A stretch of 64,000 nt of DNA from Unio delphinus. Its lineage: Eukaryota > Mollusca > Bivalvia > Unionida > Unionidae. A program made the translations under genes and the position numbers. Of the stretch, positions 11,746 to 25,924 are shown piece by piece (position 1 is the first letter of the stretch; every line of letters starts with the position of its first letter). The notes below the pieces were generated by a model, which saw nothing but the letters and a program-made list of their open reading frames with translations, was not told the origin of the DNA and searched no databases. The stretch spans positions 2,560,001 through 2,624,000 of the forward strand of contig JAQISU010000097.1 in the NCBI GenBank assembly GCA_029339505.1. The letters run 5' to 3'.

Positions 11746-14700
11746 GGTGAAGACAGTATATACAGTCATAGAGTATTCTTAGCGGAGACAGTATAGTCAC
11801 TCATTGTATGCTCAGTGCTGACAGTAAATATAGTCTCAGTGAATACTCATTGCCGATAGTAAATAGTCTCAGTGTATACTCAGTGCTGACAGTAAATATA
11901 GTCACAGAGTATGCTCAGTGCTGACAGTAAATATAGTCTCAGTGAATACTCATTGCCGACAGTAGATATAGTCTCACTGTATGCTCAGTGCCGACAGTAA
12001 ATATAATCTTAGTGAATACTCATTGCCGACAGTAAATATAGTCTCAGTGAATACTCGTTGCCGACAGGAAATATACTCAGTGTATGAACAGTGCCGACAG
12101 TAAATACAGTCTTAGTGAGAACTCATTGCGGACAGTAAATATAGTCTCAGCGAATACTCATTGCCGACAGTAAATATAGTCACTGAGTATGGTCAGTGCT
12201 GACAGTAAATATAGTCACAGAGTATGCTCAGTGCTGACAGTAAATATAGTCTCAGTGTATGCTCACTCCTGATAGTAAATAGTCTTAGTGAATACTCATT
12301 GCTGACATTAAATATAGTCATAGAGTATGCTCAGTATTGACAGTAAATAAAGTCTCAGTGTATGCTCACTGCTGACAGTAAATATAGTCTCAGTGAATAC
12401 TCATTGCCGATAGTAAATATAGTCTCATTGTATGCTTAGTGCTGACAGTAAATATACTGTCAGTAAATACTCATTGCCGACAGTAAATAAAGTCACAGAG
12501 TATGCTCAGTGCTGACAGTAAATATAGTCACAGAGTATGCTCAGTGCTGACAGTAAATAAAGTCTCAGTGTATGCTCACTGCTGACAGTAAATAGTCTTA
12601 GTGAATACTCATTGCCGACAGTGGATATAGTCTCAGTGTATGCTCAGTGCCGACAGTAAATATAGTCTCAGTGTATGCTCAGTTCTGACAGTAAATATAG
12701 TCACAGAGAATGCTCAGTGCTGGCAGTAAATAGTCTTAGTGAATACTCATTGCCGACAGTAGATATAGTCTCAGTGAATACACATTGCCGACAGTAAATA
12801 TAGTCACAGAGTATGCTCAGTGCTGACAGTAAATAAAGTCACAGAGTATGCTCAGTGCTGACAGTATATATAGTCTCAGTGAATACTCATTGCCGACAGT
12901 ATATGTTGTCTGATTGGATGCTCAGTGCTGACAGTAAATATAGTGTCAGTGTATGCTCAGTGCTGACAGTAAATAGTCTTAGTGAATACTCATTGCCGAC
13001 ATTAGATATAGTCTCAGTGAATACTCATTGCCGATAGTAAATATAGTCTTAGTGTATACTCAGTGCTGACAGAAAATAGTCACAGGGTATGCTCAGTGCT
13101 GACTTTAAATAGTCTTAGTGAATACTCATTGTCGACAGTAGATACAGTCTCAGTGAATACTCATTGCCGACAGTAAATATAGTCACTGAGTATGGTCAGT
13201 GCTGACAGTAAATATAGTCACAGAGTATGCTCAGTACTGACAGTAAATATAGTCTCAGTGTATGCTCACTCCTGATAGTAAATAGTCTTAGTGAATACTC
13301 ATTGCTGACAGTAAATATAGTCATAGAGTATGCTCAGTGTTGACAGTAAATAAAGTCTCAGTGTATGCTCACTGCTGACAGTAAATATAGTCTCAGTGAA
13401 TACTCATTGCCGATAGTAAATATAGTCTCATTGTATGCTTAGTGCTGACAGTAAATATACTGTCAGTAAATACTCATTGCCGACAGTAAATATAGTCACA
13501 GAGTATGCTCAGTGCTGACAGTAAATATAGTCACAGAGTATGCTCAGTGCTGACAGTAAATAAAGTCTCAGTGTATGCTCACTGCTGACAGTAAATAGTC
13601 TTAGTGAATACTCATTGCCGACAGTGGATATAGTCTCAGTGTATGCTCAGTGCCGACAGTAAATATAGTCTCAGTGTATGCTCAGTGCTGACAGTAAATA
13701 TAGCCTCAGTGTATGCTCAGTGCTGACAGTAAATATAGTCACAGAGTATCCTCAGTGCTGACAGTAAATATACTCTCAGTGAATACTCCTTGCCGACAGT
13801 AGATATAGTCTCATTATATGCTCAGTGCCGACAGTAAATATAGTCATAGTGTATGCTCAGTGCCGACAGTAAATATAGTCTCAGTGAATGCTCATTACCG
13901 ACAGTAGATATAGTCTCAGTGAATACTCATTGCCGGTAGCAAATATAGTATCAGTGTATGCTCGGTGCTGACATTAAATATAGTCTTAGTGTATGCTCAG
14001 TGCTGACAGTAAATATAGTCTCAGTGTATGCTCAGTGCTGATGTAAATAATAGTCTTAGTGAATACTCATTGCCGACAGTAAATATAGTCTCAGTGAATA
14101 TTCATTGCCGACAGTAAATATAATCGTAGTGAATACTCATTGCCGACAGTAAATATAGTCTCAGTGAATACTCGTTGCCGACAGTAAATATACGCAGTGT
14201 ATGAACAGTGCCGACAGTAAATACAGTCTTAGTGAGTACTCATTGCGGACAGTAAATATAGTCTCAGCGAATACTCATTGCCGACAGTAAATATAGTCAC
14301 TGAGAATGGTCAGTGCTGACAGTAAATATAGTCACAGAGTATGCTCAGTGCTGACAGTAAATATAGTCTCAGTGTATGCTCACTCCTGATAGTAAATAGT
14401 CTTAGTGAATACTCATTGGTGACAGTAAAGATAGTCATAGAGTATGCTCAGTGTTGACAGTAAATAAAGTCTCAGTGTATGCTCACTGCTGACAGTAAAT
14501 ATAGTCTCAGTGAAAACTCATTGCCGATAGTAAATATAATCTCATTGTATGCTTAGTGCTGACAGTAAATATACTGTCAGTAAATACTCATTGCCGACAG
14601 TAAATATAGTCACAGAGCATGCTCAGTGCTGACAGTAAATATAGTCACAGAGTATGCTCAGTGCTGACAGTAAATAAAGTCTCAGTGTATGCTCACTGCT

Positions 14701-17700
14701 GACAGTAAATAGTCTTAGTGAATACTCATTGCCGACAGTGGATATAGTCTCAGTGCATGCTCAGTGCCAACAGTAAATATAGTCTCAGTGTCTGCTCAGT
14801 TCTGACAGTAAATATAGTCACAGAGAATGCTCAGTGCTGGCAGTAAATAGTCTTAGTGATTACTCATTGCCGACAGTAGATATAGTCTGATTGGATGCTC
14901 AGTGCTGACAGTAAATATAGTGTCAGTGTATGCTCAGTGCTGACAGTAAATACAGTCACAGAGTATGCTCAGTGCTGACAGTAAATATAGTCTCAGTGAA
15001 TACTCATTGCCGACAGTATATATAGTCTGATTGGATGCTTAGTGCTGACAATAAATATAGTGTCAGTGTATGCTCAGTGCTGACAGTAAATATAGTTAAA
15101 TAATATGCTCAGTGCTTACAGTAAATATAATCTAATTGTATGCTCACTGCTGATAGTAAATAGTCTTAGTGAATACTCATTGCTGACAGTAAATATAGTC
15201 TCAGTGTATGTTCAGTGCCGACAGTAAATATAGTTTCAGTGTATGCTCAGTGCTGACAGTAATTACAGTTACAGAGTATGCTCAGTGCTGACAGTAAATA
15301 TAGTCTCAGTAAATACTCATTGCCGACAGTATATATAGTCTCATTGGATGCTCAGTGCTGACAGTAAATATAGTGTCAGCAAGTACTCATTGCCGACAGT
15401 AAATATAGTCACAGAGCATGCTCAGTGCTGACAGTAAATATAGTCACAGATTATGCTCAGAGTTGACAGTAAATATAGTCACAGAGTATGCTCAGTGTTG
15501 ACAGTAAATATAGTCACAGATTATGCTCAGTGGTTACAGTAAATATAGTCACAGTGTATGATCACTGCTGACAGTAAATAGTCTTAGTGAATACTCATTG
15601 CCGACAGTATATATAGTCTCATTGGATGCTCAGTGCTGACAGTAAATATAGTGTCAGCAAGTACTCATTGCCGACAGTAAATATAGTCACAGATTATGCT
15701 CAGTGCTGACAGTAAATAAAGTCTCAGTGTATGATCACTGCTGACAGTAAATAGTCTTAGTGAATACTCATTGCCGACAGTAGATATAGTCTCAGTGTAT
15801 GCTCAGTGCCGACAGTAAATATAGTCTCAGTGTATGCTTAGTGATGACAGTAAATATAGTCACAGAGTATGCTCAGTGTTGACAGTAAATAAAGTCTCAG
15901 TGTATGCTCACTGCTGACAGTAAATATAGTCTCAGTGAATACTCATTGCCGATAGTAAATATAGTCTCATTGTATGCTTAGTGCTGACAGTAAATATACT
16001 GTCAGTAAATACTAATTGCCGACAGTAAATATAGTCACAGAGTATGCTCAGTGCTGACAGTAAATATAGTCACAGAGTATGCTCAGTGCTGACAGTAAAT
16101 AAAGTCTCAGTGTATGCTCACTGCTGACAGTAAATAGTCTTAGTGAATACTCATTGCCGACAGTGGGTATAGTCTCAGTGTATGCTCAGTGCCGACAGAA
16201 AATATAGTCTCAGTGTATGCTCAGTGCTGACAGTAAATATAGCCTTAGTGTATGCTCAGTGCTGACAGTAAATATAGTCACAGAGTATGCCCAGTGCTGA
16301 CAGTAAATATAGTCTCAGTGAATACTCCTTGCCGACAGTAGATATAGTCTCATTATATGCTCAGTGCCGACAGTAAATTTAGTCATAGTGTATGCTCAGT
16401 GCCGACAGTAAATATAGTCTCAGTGAATGCTCATTACCGACAGTAGATATAGTCTCAGTGAATACTCATTGCCGGTAGCAAATATAGTATCAGTGTATGC
16501 TCGGTGCTGACATTAAATATAGTCTTAGTGTATGCTCAGTGCTGACAGTAAATATAGTCTCAGTGTATGCTCAGTGCTGATGTAAATAATAGTCTTAGTG
16601 AATCCTCATTGCCGACAGTAAATATAGTCTCAGTGAATATTCATTGCCGACAGTAAATATAATCGTAGTGAATACTCATTGCCGACAGTAAATATAGTCT
16701 CAGTGAATACTCGTTGCCGACAGTAAATATACGCAGTGTATGAACAGTGCCGACAGTAAATAAAGTCTTAGTGAGTACTCATTGCGGACAGTAAATATAG
16801 TCTCAGCGAATACTCATTGCAGACAGTAAATATAGTCACTGAGTATGGTCAGTGCTGACAGTAAATATAGTCACAGAGTATGCTCAGTGCTGACAGTAAA
16901 TAAAGTCTCAGTGTATGCTCACTGCTGACAGTAAATAGTCTTAGTGAATACTCATTGCCGACAGTGGATATAGTCTCAGTGTATGCTCAGTGCCGACAGT
17001 AAATATAGTCTCAGTGTATGCTCAGTTCTGACAGTAAATATAGTCACAGAGAATGCTTAGTGCTGGCAGTAAATAGTCTTAGTGAATACTCATTGCCGAC
17101 AGTAGATATAGTCTCAGTGAATACACATTGCCGACAGTAAATATAGTCACAGAGTATGCTCAGTGCTGACAGTAAAAACAGTCACAGAGTATGCTCAGTG
17201 CTGACAGTAAATATAGTCTCAGTGAATACTCATTGCCGACAGTATATATAGTCTGATTGGATGCTCAGTGCTAACAGTAAATATAGTGTCAGTGTATGCT
17301 CAGTGCTGACAGTAAATATAGTTAAATAATATGCTCAGTGCTTACAGTAAATATAGTCTAATTGTATGCTCACTGCTGATAGTAAATAGTCTTAGTGAAT
17401 ACTCATTGCTGACAGTAAATATAGTCTCAGTGTATGTTCAGTGCCGACAGTAAATATAGTCTCAGTGTATGCTCAGTGCTGACAGTAAATACAGTTACAG
17501 AGTATGCTCAGTGCTGACAGTAAATATAGTCTCAGTGAATACTCATTGCCGACAGTATATATAGTCTCATTGGATGCTCAGTGCTGACAGTAAATATAGC
17601 GTCAGCAAGTACTCATTGCCGACAGTAAATATAGTCACAGATTATGCTCAGTGTTGACAGTAAATATAGTCACAGAGTATGCTCAGTGCTGACAGTAAAT

Positions 17701-20700
17701 ATAGTCACAGATTATGCTCAGTGTTGACAGTAAATATAGTCACAGAGTATGCTCAGTGTTGACAGTAAATATAGTCACAGATTATGCTCAGTGCTGACAG
17801 TAAATATAGTCACAGAGTATGCTCAGTGCTGACAGTAAATAAAGTCTCAGTGTATGATCACTGCTGACAGTAAATAGTCTTATTGAATACACATTGCCGA
17901 CAGTAGATATAGTCTCAGTGTATGCTCAGTGCCGACAGTAAATATAGTCTCAGTGTATGCTTAGTGATGACAGTAAATATAGTCACAGAGTATGCTCAGT
18001 GCTGACAGTAAATAGTCTTAATGAATACTCATTGCAGACAGCATATATAGTCTCAGTGAATACTCATTGCCGACAGTAAATATAATCGTAGTGAATACTC
18101 ATTGCCGACAGTAAATATAGTCTCAGTGAATACTCGTTCCCGACAGTAAATATACGCAGTGTATGAACAGTGCCGACAGTAAATACAGTCTTAGTGAGTA
18201 CTCATTGCGGACAGTAAATATAGTCTCAGCGAATACTCATAGCCGACAGTAAATATAGTCACTGAGTATGGTCAGTGCTGACAGTAAATATAGTCACAGA
18301 GTATGCTCAGTGCTGACAGTAAATATAGTCTCAGTGTATGCTCACTCCTGATAGTAAATAGTCTTAGTGAATACTCATTGCTGACAGTAAATATAGTCAT
18401 AGAGTATGCTCAGTGTTGACAGTAAATAAAGTCTCAGTGTATGCTCACTGCTGACAGTTAATATAGTCTCAGTGAATACTCATTGCCGATAGTAAATATA
18501 GTCTCATTGTATGCTTAGTGCTGACTGTAAATATACTGTCAGTAAATACTCATTGCCGACAGTAAATATAGTCACAGAGTATGCTCAGTGCTGACAGTAA
18601 ATATAGTCACAGAGTATGCTCAGTGCTGACAGTAAATAAAGTCTCAGTGTATGCTCACTGCTGACAGTAAATAGTCTTAGTGAATACTCATTGCCGACAG
18701 TGGATATAGTCTCAGTGTATGCTCAGTGCCGATAGTAAATATAGTCTCAGTGTATGCTCAGTTCTGACAGTAAATATAGTCACAGAGAATGCTCAGTGCT
18801 GGCAGTAAATAGTCTTAGTGAATACTCATTGCCGACAGTAGATATAGTCTCAGTGAATACACATTGCCGACAGTAAATATAGTCACAGAGTATGCTCAGT
18901 GCTGACTGTAAAAACAGTCACAGAGTATGCTCAGTGCTGACAGTAAATATAGTCTCAGTGAATACTCATTGCCGACAGTATATATAGTCTGATTGGATGC
19001 TCAGTGCTGACAGTAAATATAGTGTCAGTGTACGCTCAGTGCTGAGAGTAAATATAGTTAAATAATATGCTCAGTGCTTACAGTAAATATAGTCTAATTG
19101 TATGCTCACTGCTGATAGTAAATAGTCTTAGTGAATACTCGTTGCTGACAGTAAATATAGTCTCAGTGTATGTTCAGTGCCGACAGTAAATATAGTCTCA
19201 GTGTATGCTCAGTGCTGACAGTAAATACAGTTACAGAGTATGCTCAGTGCTGACAGTAAATATAGTCTCAGTGAATACTCATTGCCGACAGTATATATAG
19301 TCTCATTGGATGCTCAGTGCTGACAGTAAATATAGTGTCAGCAAGTACTCATTGCCGACAGTAAATATAGTCACAGATTATGCTCAGTGTTGACAGTAAA
19401 TATAGTCACAGAGTATGCTCAGTGCTGACAGTAAATATAGTCACAGATTATGCTCAGTGTTGACAGTAAATATAGTCACAGAGTATGCTCAGTGTTGACA
19501 GTAAATATAGTCACAGATATTGCTCAGTGCTGACAGTAAATATAGTCACAGAGTATGCTCAGTGCTGACAGTAAATAAAGTCTCAGTGTATGATCACTGC
19601 TGACAGTAAATAGTCTTAGTGAATACTCATTGCCGACAGTAGATATAGTCTCAGTGTATGCTCATTGCCGACAGTAAATATAGTCTCAGTGTATGCTTAG
19701 TGATGACAGTAAATATAGTCACAGAGTATGCTCAGTGCTGACAGTAAATAGTCTTAATGAATACTCATTGCAGACAGCATATATAGTCTCAGTGAATACT
19801 CATTGCCGAGAGTAAATATAGTCACAGAGTATGCACAGTGCTGACAGTAAATAAAGTCACAGAGTATGTTCAGTGCTGACAGTAAATCTAGTCTTAGTGT
19901 ATGCTCACTGCTGGCAGTAAATAGTCTTAGTGAATACTCATTGCTGACAGTAAATATAGTCTCAGTGTATGCTCAGTGCTGACAGTAAATACAGTCACAG
20001 AGTATGCTCAGTGCTGACAGTAAATATAGTCTCAGTGAATACTCATTGCCGACAGTATATATAGTCTCATTGTATGCTCAGTGCTGACAGTAAATAGTGT
20101 CAGCAAGTACTCATTGCCGACAGTAAATATAGTCACATATTATGCTCAGTGCTGACAGTAAATATAGTCACAGAGTATGCTGAGTGCTGACAGTAAATAA
20201 AGTCTCAGTGTATGATCACTGCTGACAGTAAATAGTCTTAGTGAATACTCATTGCCGACAGTAGATATAGTCTCAGTGTATGCTCAGTGCCGACAGTAAA
20301 TATAGTCTTAGTGTATGCTTAGTGCTAACAGTAAATATAGTCACAGAGTATGCTCAGTGCTGACAGTAAATAGTCTTACTGAATACTCATTGCAGACAGT
20401 ATATATAGTCTCAGTGAATACTTATTGCCGACAGTAAATATAGTCACAGAGTATGCACAGTGCTGACAGTAAATAAAGTCACAGAGTATGCTCATTGCTG
20501 ACATTAAATCTAGTCTTAGTGTATGCTCACTGCTGACAGTAAATAGTCTTAGTGAATACTCATTGCTGACAGTAAATATAGTCATAGTGTATGCTAAGTG
20601 CTGAAAGTAAATATAGTCTCAGTGTATGCTCAGTGCTGACAGTAAATGTAGTCACAGAGTATGCTCAGTGCTGACAGTAAATATAGTCTCAGTGAATACT

Positions 20701-22613
20701 CATGGCCGACAGTAGATATAGTCTCATTGTATGATCAGTGCCCACAGTAAATATAGTCATAGTGTATGCTCAGTGCCGACAGTAAATATAGTCTCAGTGA
20801 ATACTCATTACCGACAGTAGATATATTCTCAGTGAATACTCATTGCCGGTAGTAAATATAGTATCAGTGTATGCTCAGTGCTGACATTAAATATAGTCTT
20901 AGTGTATGCTCAGTGCTGACAGTAAATATAGTCTCAGTGTATGCTCAGTGCTGATGTAAATAATAGTCTAAGTGAATACTCATTGCCGACAGTAAATATA
21001 GTCTCAGTGAATACTCATTGCCGACAGTAAATACAGTCTTAGTGAATACTTATTGCGGACAGTAAATATAGTCTCAGCTAATACTCATTGCCGACAGTAA
21101 ATATAGTGTCAGTGTATGCTCAGTGCTGACAGTAAATATAGTTAAAGAATATGCTCAGTGCTTACAGTAAATATAGTCTCATTGTATGCTCACTGCTGAT
21201 AGTAAATAGTCTTAGTGAATACTCATTGCTGACAGTAAATATATTCTCAGTGTATGCTCAGTTCCGACAGTAAATATAGTCTCAGTGTATGCTCAGTGCT
21301 GACAGTAAATAAAGTCACATGGTATGCTCAGTGCTGACAGTAAATATAGTCTCAGTGAATACTCATTGCCGACTGTATATATAGTCTCATTGTATGCTCA
21401 GTGCTGACAGTAAATATAGTGTCAGCAAGTACTCATTGCCGACAGTAAATATAGTCACAGATTATGCTCAGTGCTGACAGTAAATATAGTCACAGAGTAT
21501 GCTCAGTGCTGACAGTAAATAAAGTCTCAGTGTATGATCACTGCTGACAGTAAATAGTCTTAGTGAATACTCATTGACGACAGTAGATATAGTCTCAGTG
21601 TATGCTCAGTGTCGACAGTAAATATAGTCTCAGTGTCTGCTTAGTGCTGACAGTAAATATAGTCACAGAGTATGCTCAGTGCTGACAGTAAATAGTCTTA
21701 ATGAATACTCATTGCAGACAGTATATATAGTCTCAGTGAATACTCATTGACGACAGTAAATATAGTCACAGAGTATGCACAGTGCTGACAGTAAATAAAG
21801 TCACAGAGTATGTTCAGTGCTGACAGTAAATCTAGTCTTAGTGTATGTTCACTGCTGACAGTAAATAGTCTTAGTGAATACTCATTGCTGACAGTAAATA
21901 TAGTCTTAGTGTATGCTCAGTGCCGACAGTAAATATAGTCTCAGTGTATGCTCAGTGCCGACAGTAAATATAGTCACAGAGTATGCTCAGTGCTGACAGT
22001 AAATATAGTCTCAGTGAATACTCATTGCCGACAGTAGATATAGTCTCACCGTATGCTCAGTGCCGACGTAAATATAGTCATAGCGTATGCTCAGTGCTGA
22101 CAGTAAATATAGTCTCAATGTATGCTCAGTGCTGACAGTAAATATAGTCTTAGTGTATGCTCAGTGCTGACAGTAAATAAAGTCTTATTGTATGCTCAGT
22201 GCCGACAGTAAATATAGTCTCAGTGAATACTCATTACCGACAGCAGATATAGTCTCAGTGAATACTCATTGCCGGTAGTAAATATAGTATCAGTGTATGC
22301 TCAGTGCTGACATTAAATATAGTCTTAGTGTATGCTCAGTGCTGACAGAATATATAGTGTAAGTGTATGTTCAGTGCAGTCAATATATAGTGTCTCAGTG
22401 TATACTCAGTGCAACTGCTCTGGTGGCCTAGTTAAAGCAAAGTTAAAAATCCCAATCACACATACTATGCTCAGACAGTATATATAGTCAGTGAATGCTC
22501 AGTGCAGACATTATATATGGTCTCAATGTATTCTCAGCAGACAATATACATATAGTCTCAGTGAATGCTCAATGCTGACAATATATATAGTCTATGTATG
22601 CTCACTGCAGACA

Positions 22614-22622
<9 letters not shown>
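11720..22622. repeat. Giant minisatellite: 35-bp unit, about 300 copies, with higher-order repeats
   Basis: The basic unit is ACAGTAAATATAGTCTCAGT followed by GAATACTCATTGCCG or GTATGCTCAGTGCTG. Two main unit types alternate: CAGTGCTGACAG with TATGCT, and CATTGCCGACAG with AATACT. A 33-bp form lacks TA (GTAAATAGTCTTAGTG). Rare variants recur at kilobase spacing and reveal higher-order duplication. TACGCAGTGTATGAACAGTG is at 14191, 16730 and 18153 (steps 2539 and 1423). CCGGTAGCAAATATAGTATC is at 13933 and 16472 (step 2539). CCGGTAGTAAATATAGTATC is at 20845 and 22272 (step 1427). No gene lies inside. Confidence 0.97.
22415..22465 (+). mobile_element. SINE family 1 remnant (head fused to tail) inside the array edge
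   Basis: CTGCTCTGGTGGCCTAGTT is the SINE head. It is followed almost at once by AAAGTTAAAAATCCCAATCA, the 3' end seen in the full copy at 35185-35508 (TATGTTAAAAATCCAAAATC). The whole middle is missing. 35-bp-like units continue on both sides. Confidence 0.65.

Positions 22623-22681
<59 letters not shown>
22613..22681. repeat. (TA)n microsatellite at the right end of the giant array
   Basis: A pure TA tract follows GCAGACAGTATATA, so it grew from the TATATA of an array unit. Confidence 0.95.
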
Positions 22682-22685
<4 letters not shown>

Positions 22686-22689
22686 AGTG

Positions 22690-23250
22690 AATACAGTAAC
22701 ATACTTGCTTTGAGTATGCTCTGTGCAGACATGTACTTGCTTTGACTATGCTCTGTGCAAACATGTACTTGTTTTGAGTATGCTCTGTGCAGATATGTAC
22801 TTGCTTCGAGTATGCACTTTACAGACATGTACTTGCTTTGAGTATGCTCTGTGCAGACATGTACTTGCTTTGAGTATGCTCTGTACTTGCTTTGAGTTGC
22901 TCTGTGCAGATATGTACTTGCTTTGAGTATGCACTGTGCAGACATGTAATTGCTTTGAGTATATCCTGTGCAGACATGTACTTGCTTTGAGAATGCTCTG
23001 TGCAAACATGTACTTGTTTTGAGTATGCTCTGTGCAGATATGTACTTGCTTTGAGTATGCTTTGTGCAGACATGTACTTGCTTGGAGTATGCTCTGTGCA
23101 GATATGTACTTGCTTTGAGTATGCTCTGTGCAGACATTTACTTTGAGTATGCTCTGTACTTGCTTTGAGTTGCTCTGTGCAGACATATAATTGCTTTGAG
23201 TATATCCTGTGCAGACATGTACTTGCTTTGAGTATGCTCTGTACTTGTAC
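22690..23250. repeat. Minisatellite, 32-bp unit, about 17 copies
   Basis: The unit has CTTGCTTTGAGTATGCTCTG, then TGCAGACATGTA. Several copies are truncated (TTGCTTTGAGTTGCTCTG; GCTCTGTACTTGC). TATGCTC, GTGCAGACA and the direct abutment to the giant array suggest it branched off from the same sequence. Confidence 0.93.
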
Positions 23251-23700
23251 ACACAGTATGTTCATTGTAGATGGTAGATATATTTCCACTGAGTATGTTC
23301 TGTAAACATACAAGGATTTGTAAAAGGTAAATTCAAATAAAGAAAAATTAAAATTGATAAATAAGATTAAGACATGTAAATGCTCCAGTTTTATTTATTT
23401 TGACGCCATTATCTGTATCATTCACGATTAAGAGGATTTCATTTCCCAGTAATCCATGTACATTTTTATCTTATATAAATGTCAGTTAACAAAAATGTAT
23501 TTCTGTACAAATTAAAAATTGCAACTAGTTCCAATAAAAGCATATACAAAGTTTTCAGATGTAGAACCAAATTTACAGGATGGCAAAAACAAAAACTCAA
23601 CAAACATTTGACACCAGTATTTTGATTTTTGTACAACTGTCCTCCTCTGGTAGAACAAATACAGAATAATATTGAAAAATACTGCACAGTTATAAAACAT
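23251..23700. other. Intergenic sequence, no gene seen
   Basis: Unique A/T-rich sequence. Overlapping - strand frames at 23466-23748 have no known domain and no splice context. Confidence 0.4.
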
Positions 23701-23702
23701 TA

Positions 23703-23950
23703 GGATCCTCACAATGAGATCTGACCTCATAATGCTTAAAGAGCACAACCCTCACAATGAGATCAGACCTCATTGGCTTAAAGAGCATGATCTTCAAAAT
23801 GAGATCTGACCTCATCAGGCTTAAAGAGCACAACCCACACACTGAGATCTGACCTCATCAGGCTTAAAGGGCACAACCCACACACTGAGATCAGACCTCA
23901 TGAGGCTTAAAGAGCACAACCCTCACACTGACATCTGACTCCATTGGGCT
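23703..23950. repeat. Minisatellite, 43-bp unit, about 5.5 copies
   Basis: CTCACAATGAGATCTGACCT followed by CATCAGGCTTAAAGAGCACA repeats with a 43-base step (first two copies at 23708 and 23751). Later copies read ACACACTGAGATC. Confidence 0.93.
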
Positions 23951-24244
23951 GAGGCTACACTAAACAATTGTCATTTGATGAGATGCAAAAGTAATTAACA
24001 GAAGGAAAATAAGTAAACATTCAAACATCACCTTGTTAAATTTGATTGTAATTATTCAAAGAATTAAAGATAAGGACATCCTTTACATCTTTATTGACTC
24101 CCTCATGTTCACTGTATTGACTGCCTCATGTTCACTGTATTTTGGTCATGATAAAAAGTAAAGACGTATATTTACAAATCTCAACTTGAGTAAATCTAAA
24201 ATTTATAGGCTGCTTATAAAGTTTATTTTTTAAAAAAGCCAAAA

Positions 24245-24722
24245 GGTGGCCTATGATGCATTCACTCCCTAACCCTAAACCAAAAGGTGGCCTATGACAA
24301 ATTCACTCCCTAAACCAATAGGTGGCCTACAATGCATTCACTCCCTAGCCCAATCGGTGGTATATGATGAATTCACTCCCTAACCCAATAGGTGGCCTAC
24401 GATGTGTTCACTCCCTAACCCTAAACCAATAGGTGGCCTATGATACATTCACTCCCTAAACCAATAGGTGGCCTACAATGCATTCACTCCCTAGCCCAAT
24501 CGGTGGTATATGATGAATTCACTCCATAACCCAATAGGTGGCCTATGATGTGTTCACCCCTAACCCTAAACCAATAGGTGGCCTATGATGCATTCACTTC
24601 CTAACCCTAACCCAATAGGTGGCCTACGATGTGTTCACCCCTAACCCTAAACCAATAGGTGGCCTATGATGCATTCACTTCCTAACCCTAACCCAATAGG
24701 TGGCCTATGATGCATTCACTCC
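24245..24722. repeat. Minisatellite with telomere-like CCCTAACCCTAA segments, about 11 copies
   Basis: Units contain AGGTGGCCTATGATGCATTC, then ACTCCCTAACCCTAAACCAA. Copies vary in length because one or two CCCTAA blocks are present or absent. Only two hexamers occur in a row, so it is not a true interstitial telomere array. Confidence 0.92.
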
Positions 24723-25924
24723 AATTGAAGTTTGTGCGAGTGGATATCCTCCTGACTTTCTTTGAGATGCTGCAAATTAAAATGAACTTCACTGGATATA
24801 TCAAAGTATATACATATTGGCAATGTACTCATTACAGGGGTGAGTTGAGCAGGTATGAAGAGGCAAACAATCAAAAAGTGGCAGGATTCATTTTTTCCAC
24901 CAAGACAAAATATTAAAACTGATATTTATATCTTTTGTATAGGATGAACAAAAAAAATCTGGCCTACCTGAAAAATCTAACTAGCCTCAGACATTGGATT
25001 AACATCAATGACTGCAGTAATCATTACATATAAGTTAATAACATGCTTTAATGATGTTAAAATTAAATAAAAACTTTTAATTTTGATTATTTTAACTTTA
25101 AACATAGAAAATTCAAAATATGTGCAAAGACAATGAAGCAAGTTTGATCTGTGTGATATCTTAAATGTTTACCACAATACATATCACATACTGAGTGTAT
25201 GTACATATATAAATATACTATGTATGTAAATGTACCAACATTGATAGAATAATTGCACTGTACAAAGATGGTTTTATCCTCTTAGTCTGATAAAAAAGGC
25301 AACTTTACAATGTTTCTGATTATGATTAATAAAATAGTTCAATGGTATGTAATAATATGTAATGTTTTAAGTTTATCAATAATAACCTTCCAATTAAGAA
25401 ACCTTCCCATTCATGCACAACATTTTTCCAGCACTTTAAAAGATTGAACCAAGCAATAAAATAAATTCAAAATTTTGAAATTTAAACAATAAAAATTCTA
25501 CTTTAAAATATCACAGCTATGTTAATAGGATGATTTCTTGTTGTATATATAACACCTGGCTAAATCATAAGTTTTTAAGAAAGTAATTGACAAATACAAC
25601 AATGCTTTCAATACTTGTAAGTTAATGTTTCTTACTGGTTAGATCAAGCCATCAAACATACTGATAAAATGTTGTCATCTTTTCAATTTTGAGAAAAATG
25701 TGTTGTTTTCTTTTTCTTTTTTACAAACAGGAATTTTTATTAGTCTCCAAATATTGTTTAATCAGATACATATTGATTATGCATACATTAAGTCTCCTCT
25801 CCACTTGAATCAGGATTCATCCTATCCATTTTGTCTGTCAATTTCTTATACATTACAAAATGTCCCAGTGACAAAATAATGTTCTTCTCCAAGAAAGCTA
25901 AAATTAAACTCAAGAATGAGTTAA
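24723..25924. other. Intergenic sequence, no gene seen
   Basis: A/T-rich, with no coding region or RNA gene recognised. Confidence 0.4.

Noticed and set aside
11720..22622. CRISPR-like regular repeats
   Set aside because: There are no unique spacers; neighbouring units are themselves near-identical, the setting is animal DNA, and no cas-like genes are present.
22592..23313. Overlapping - strand frames with Ser-Lys-Tyr and Cys-Leu-His repeats
   Set aside because: Three overlapping frames are open because of the 32-bp repeat; not coding.
24245..24722. True interstitial telomere array
   Set aside because: Never more than two CCCTAA in a row; the hexamers are parts of longer units.
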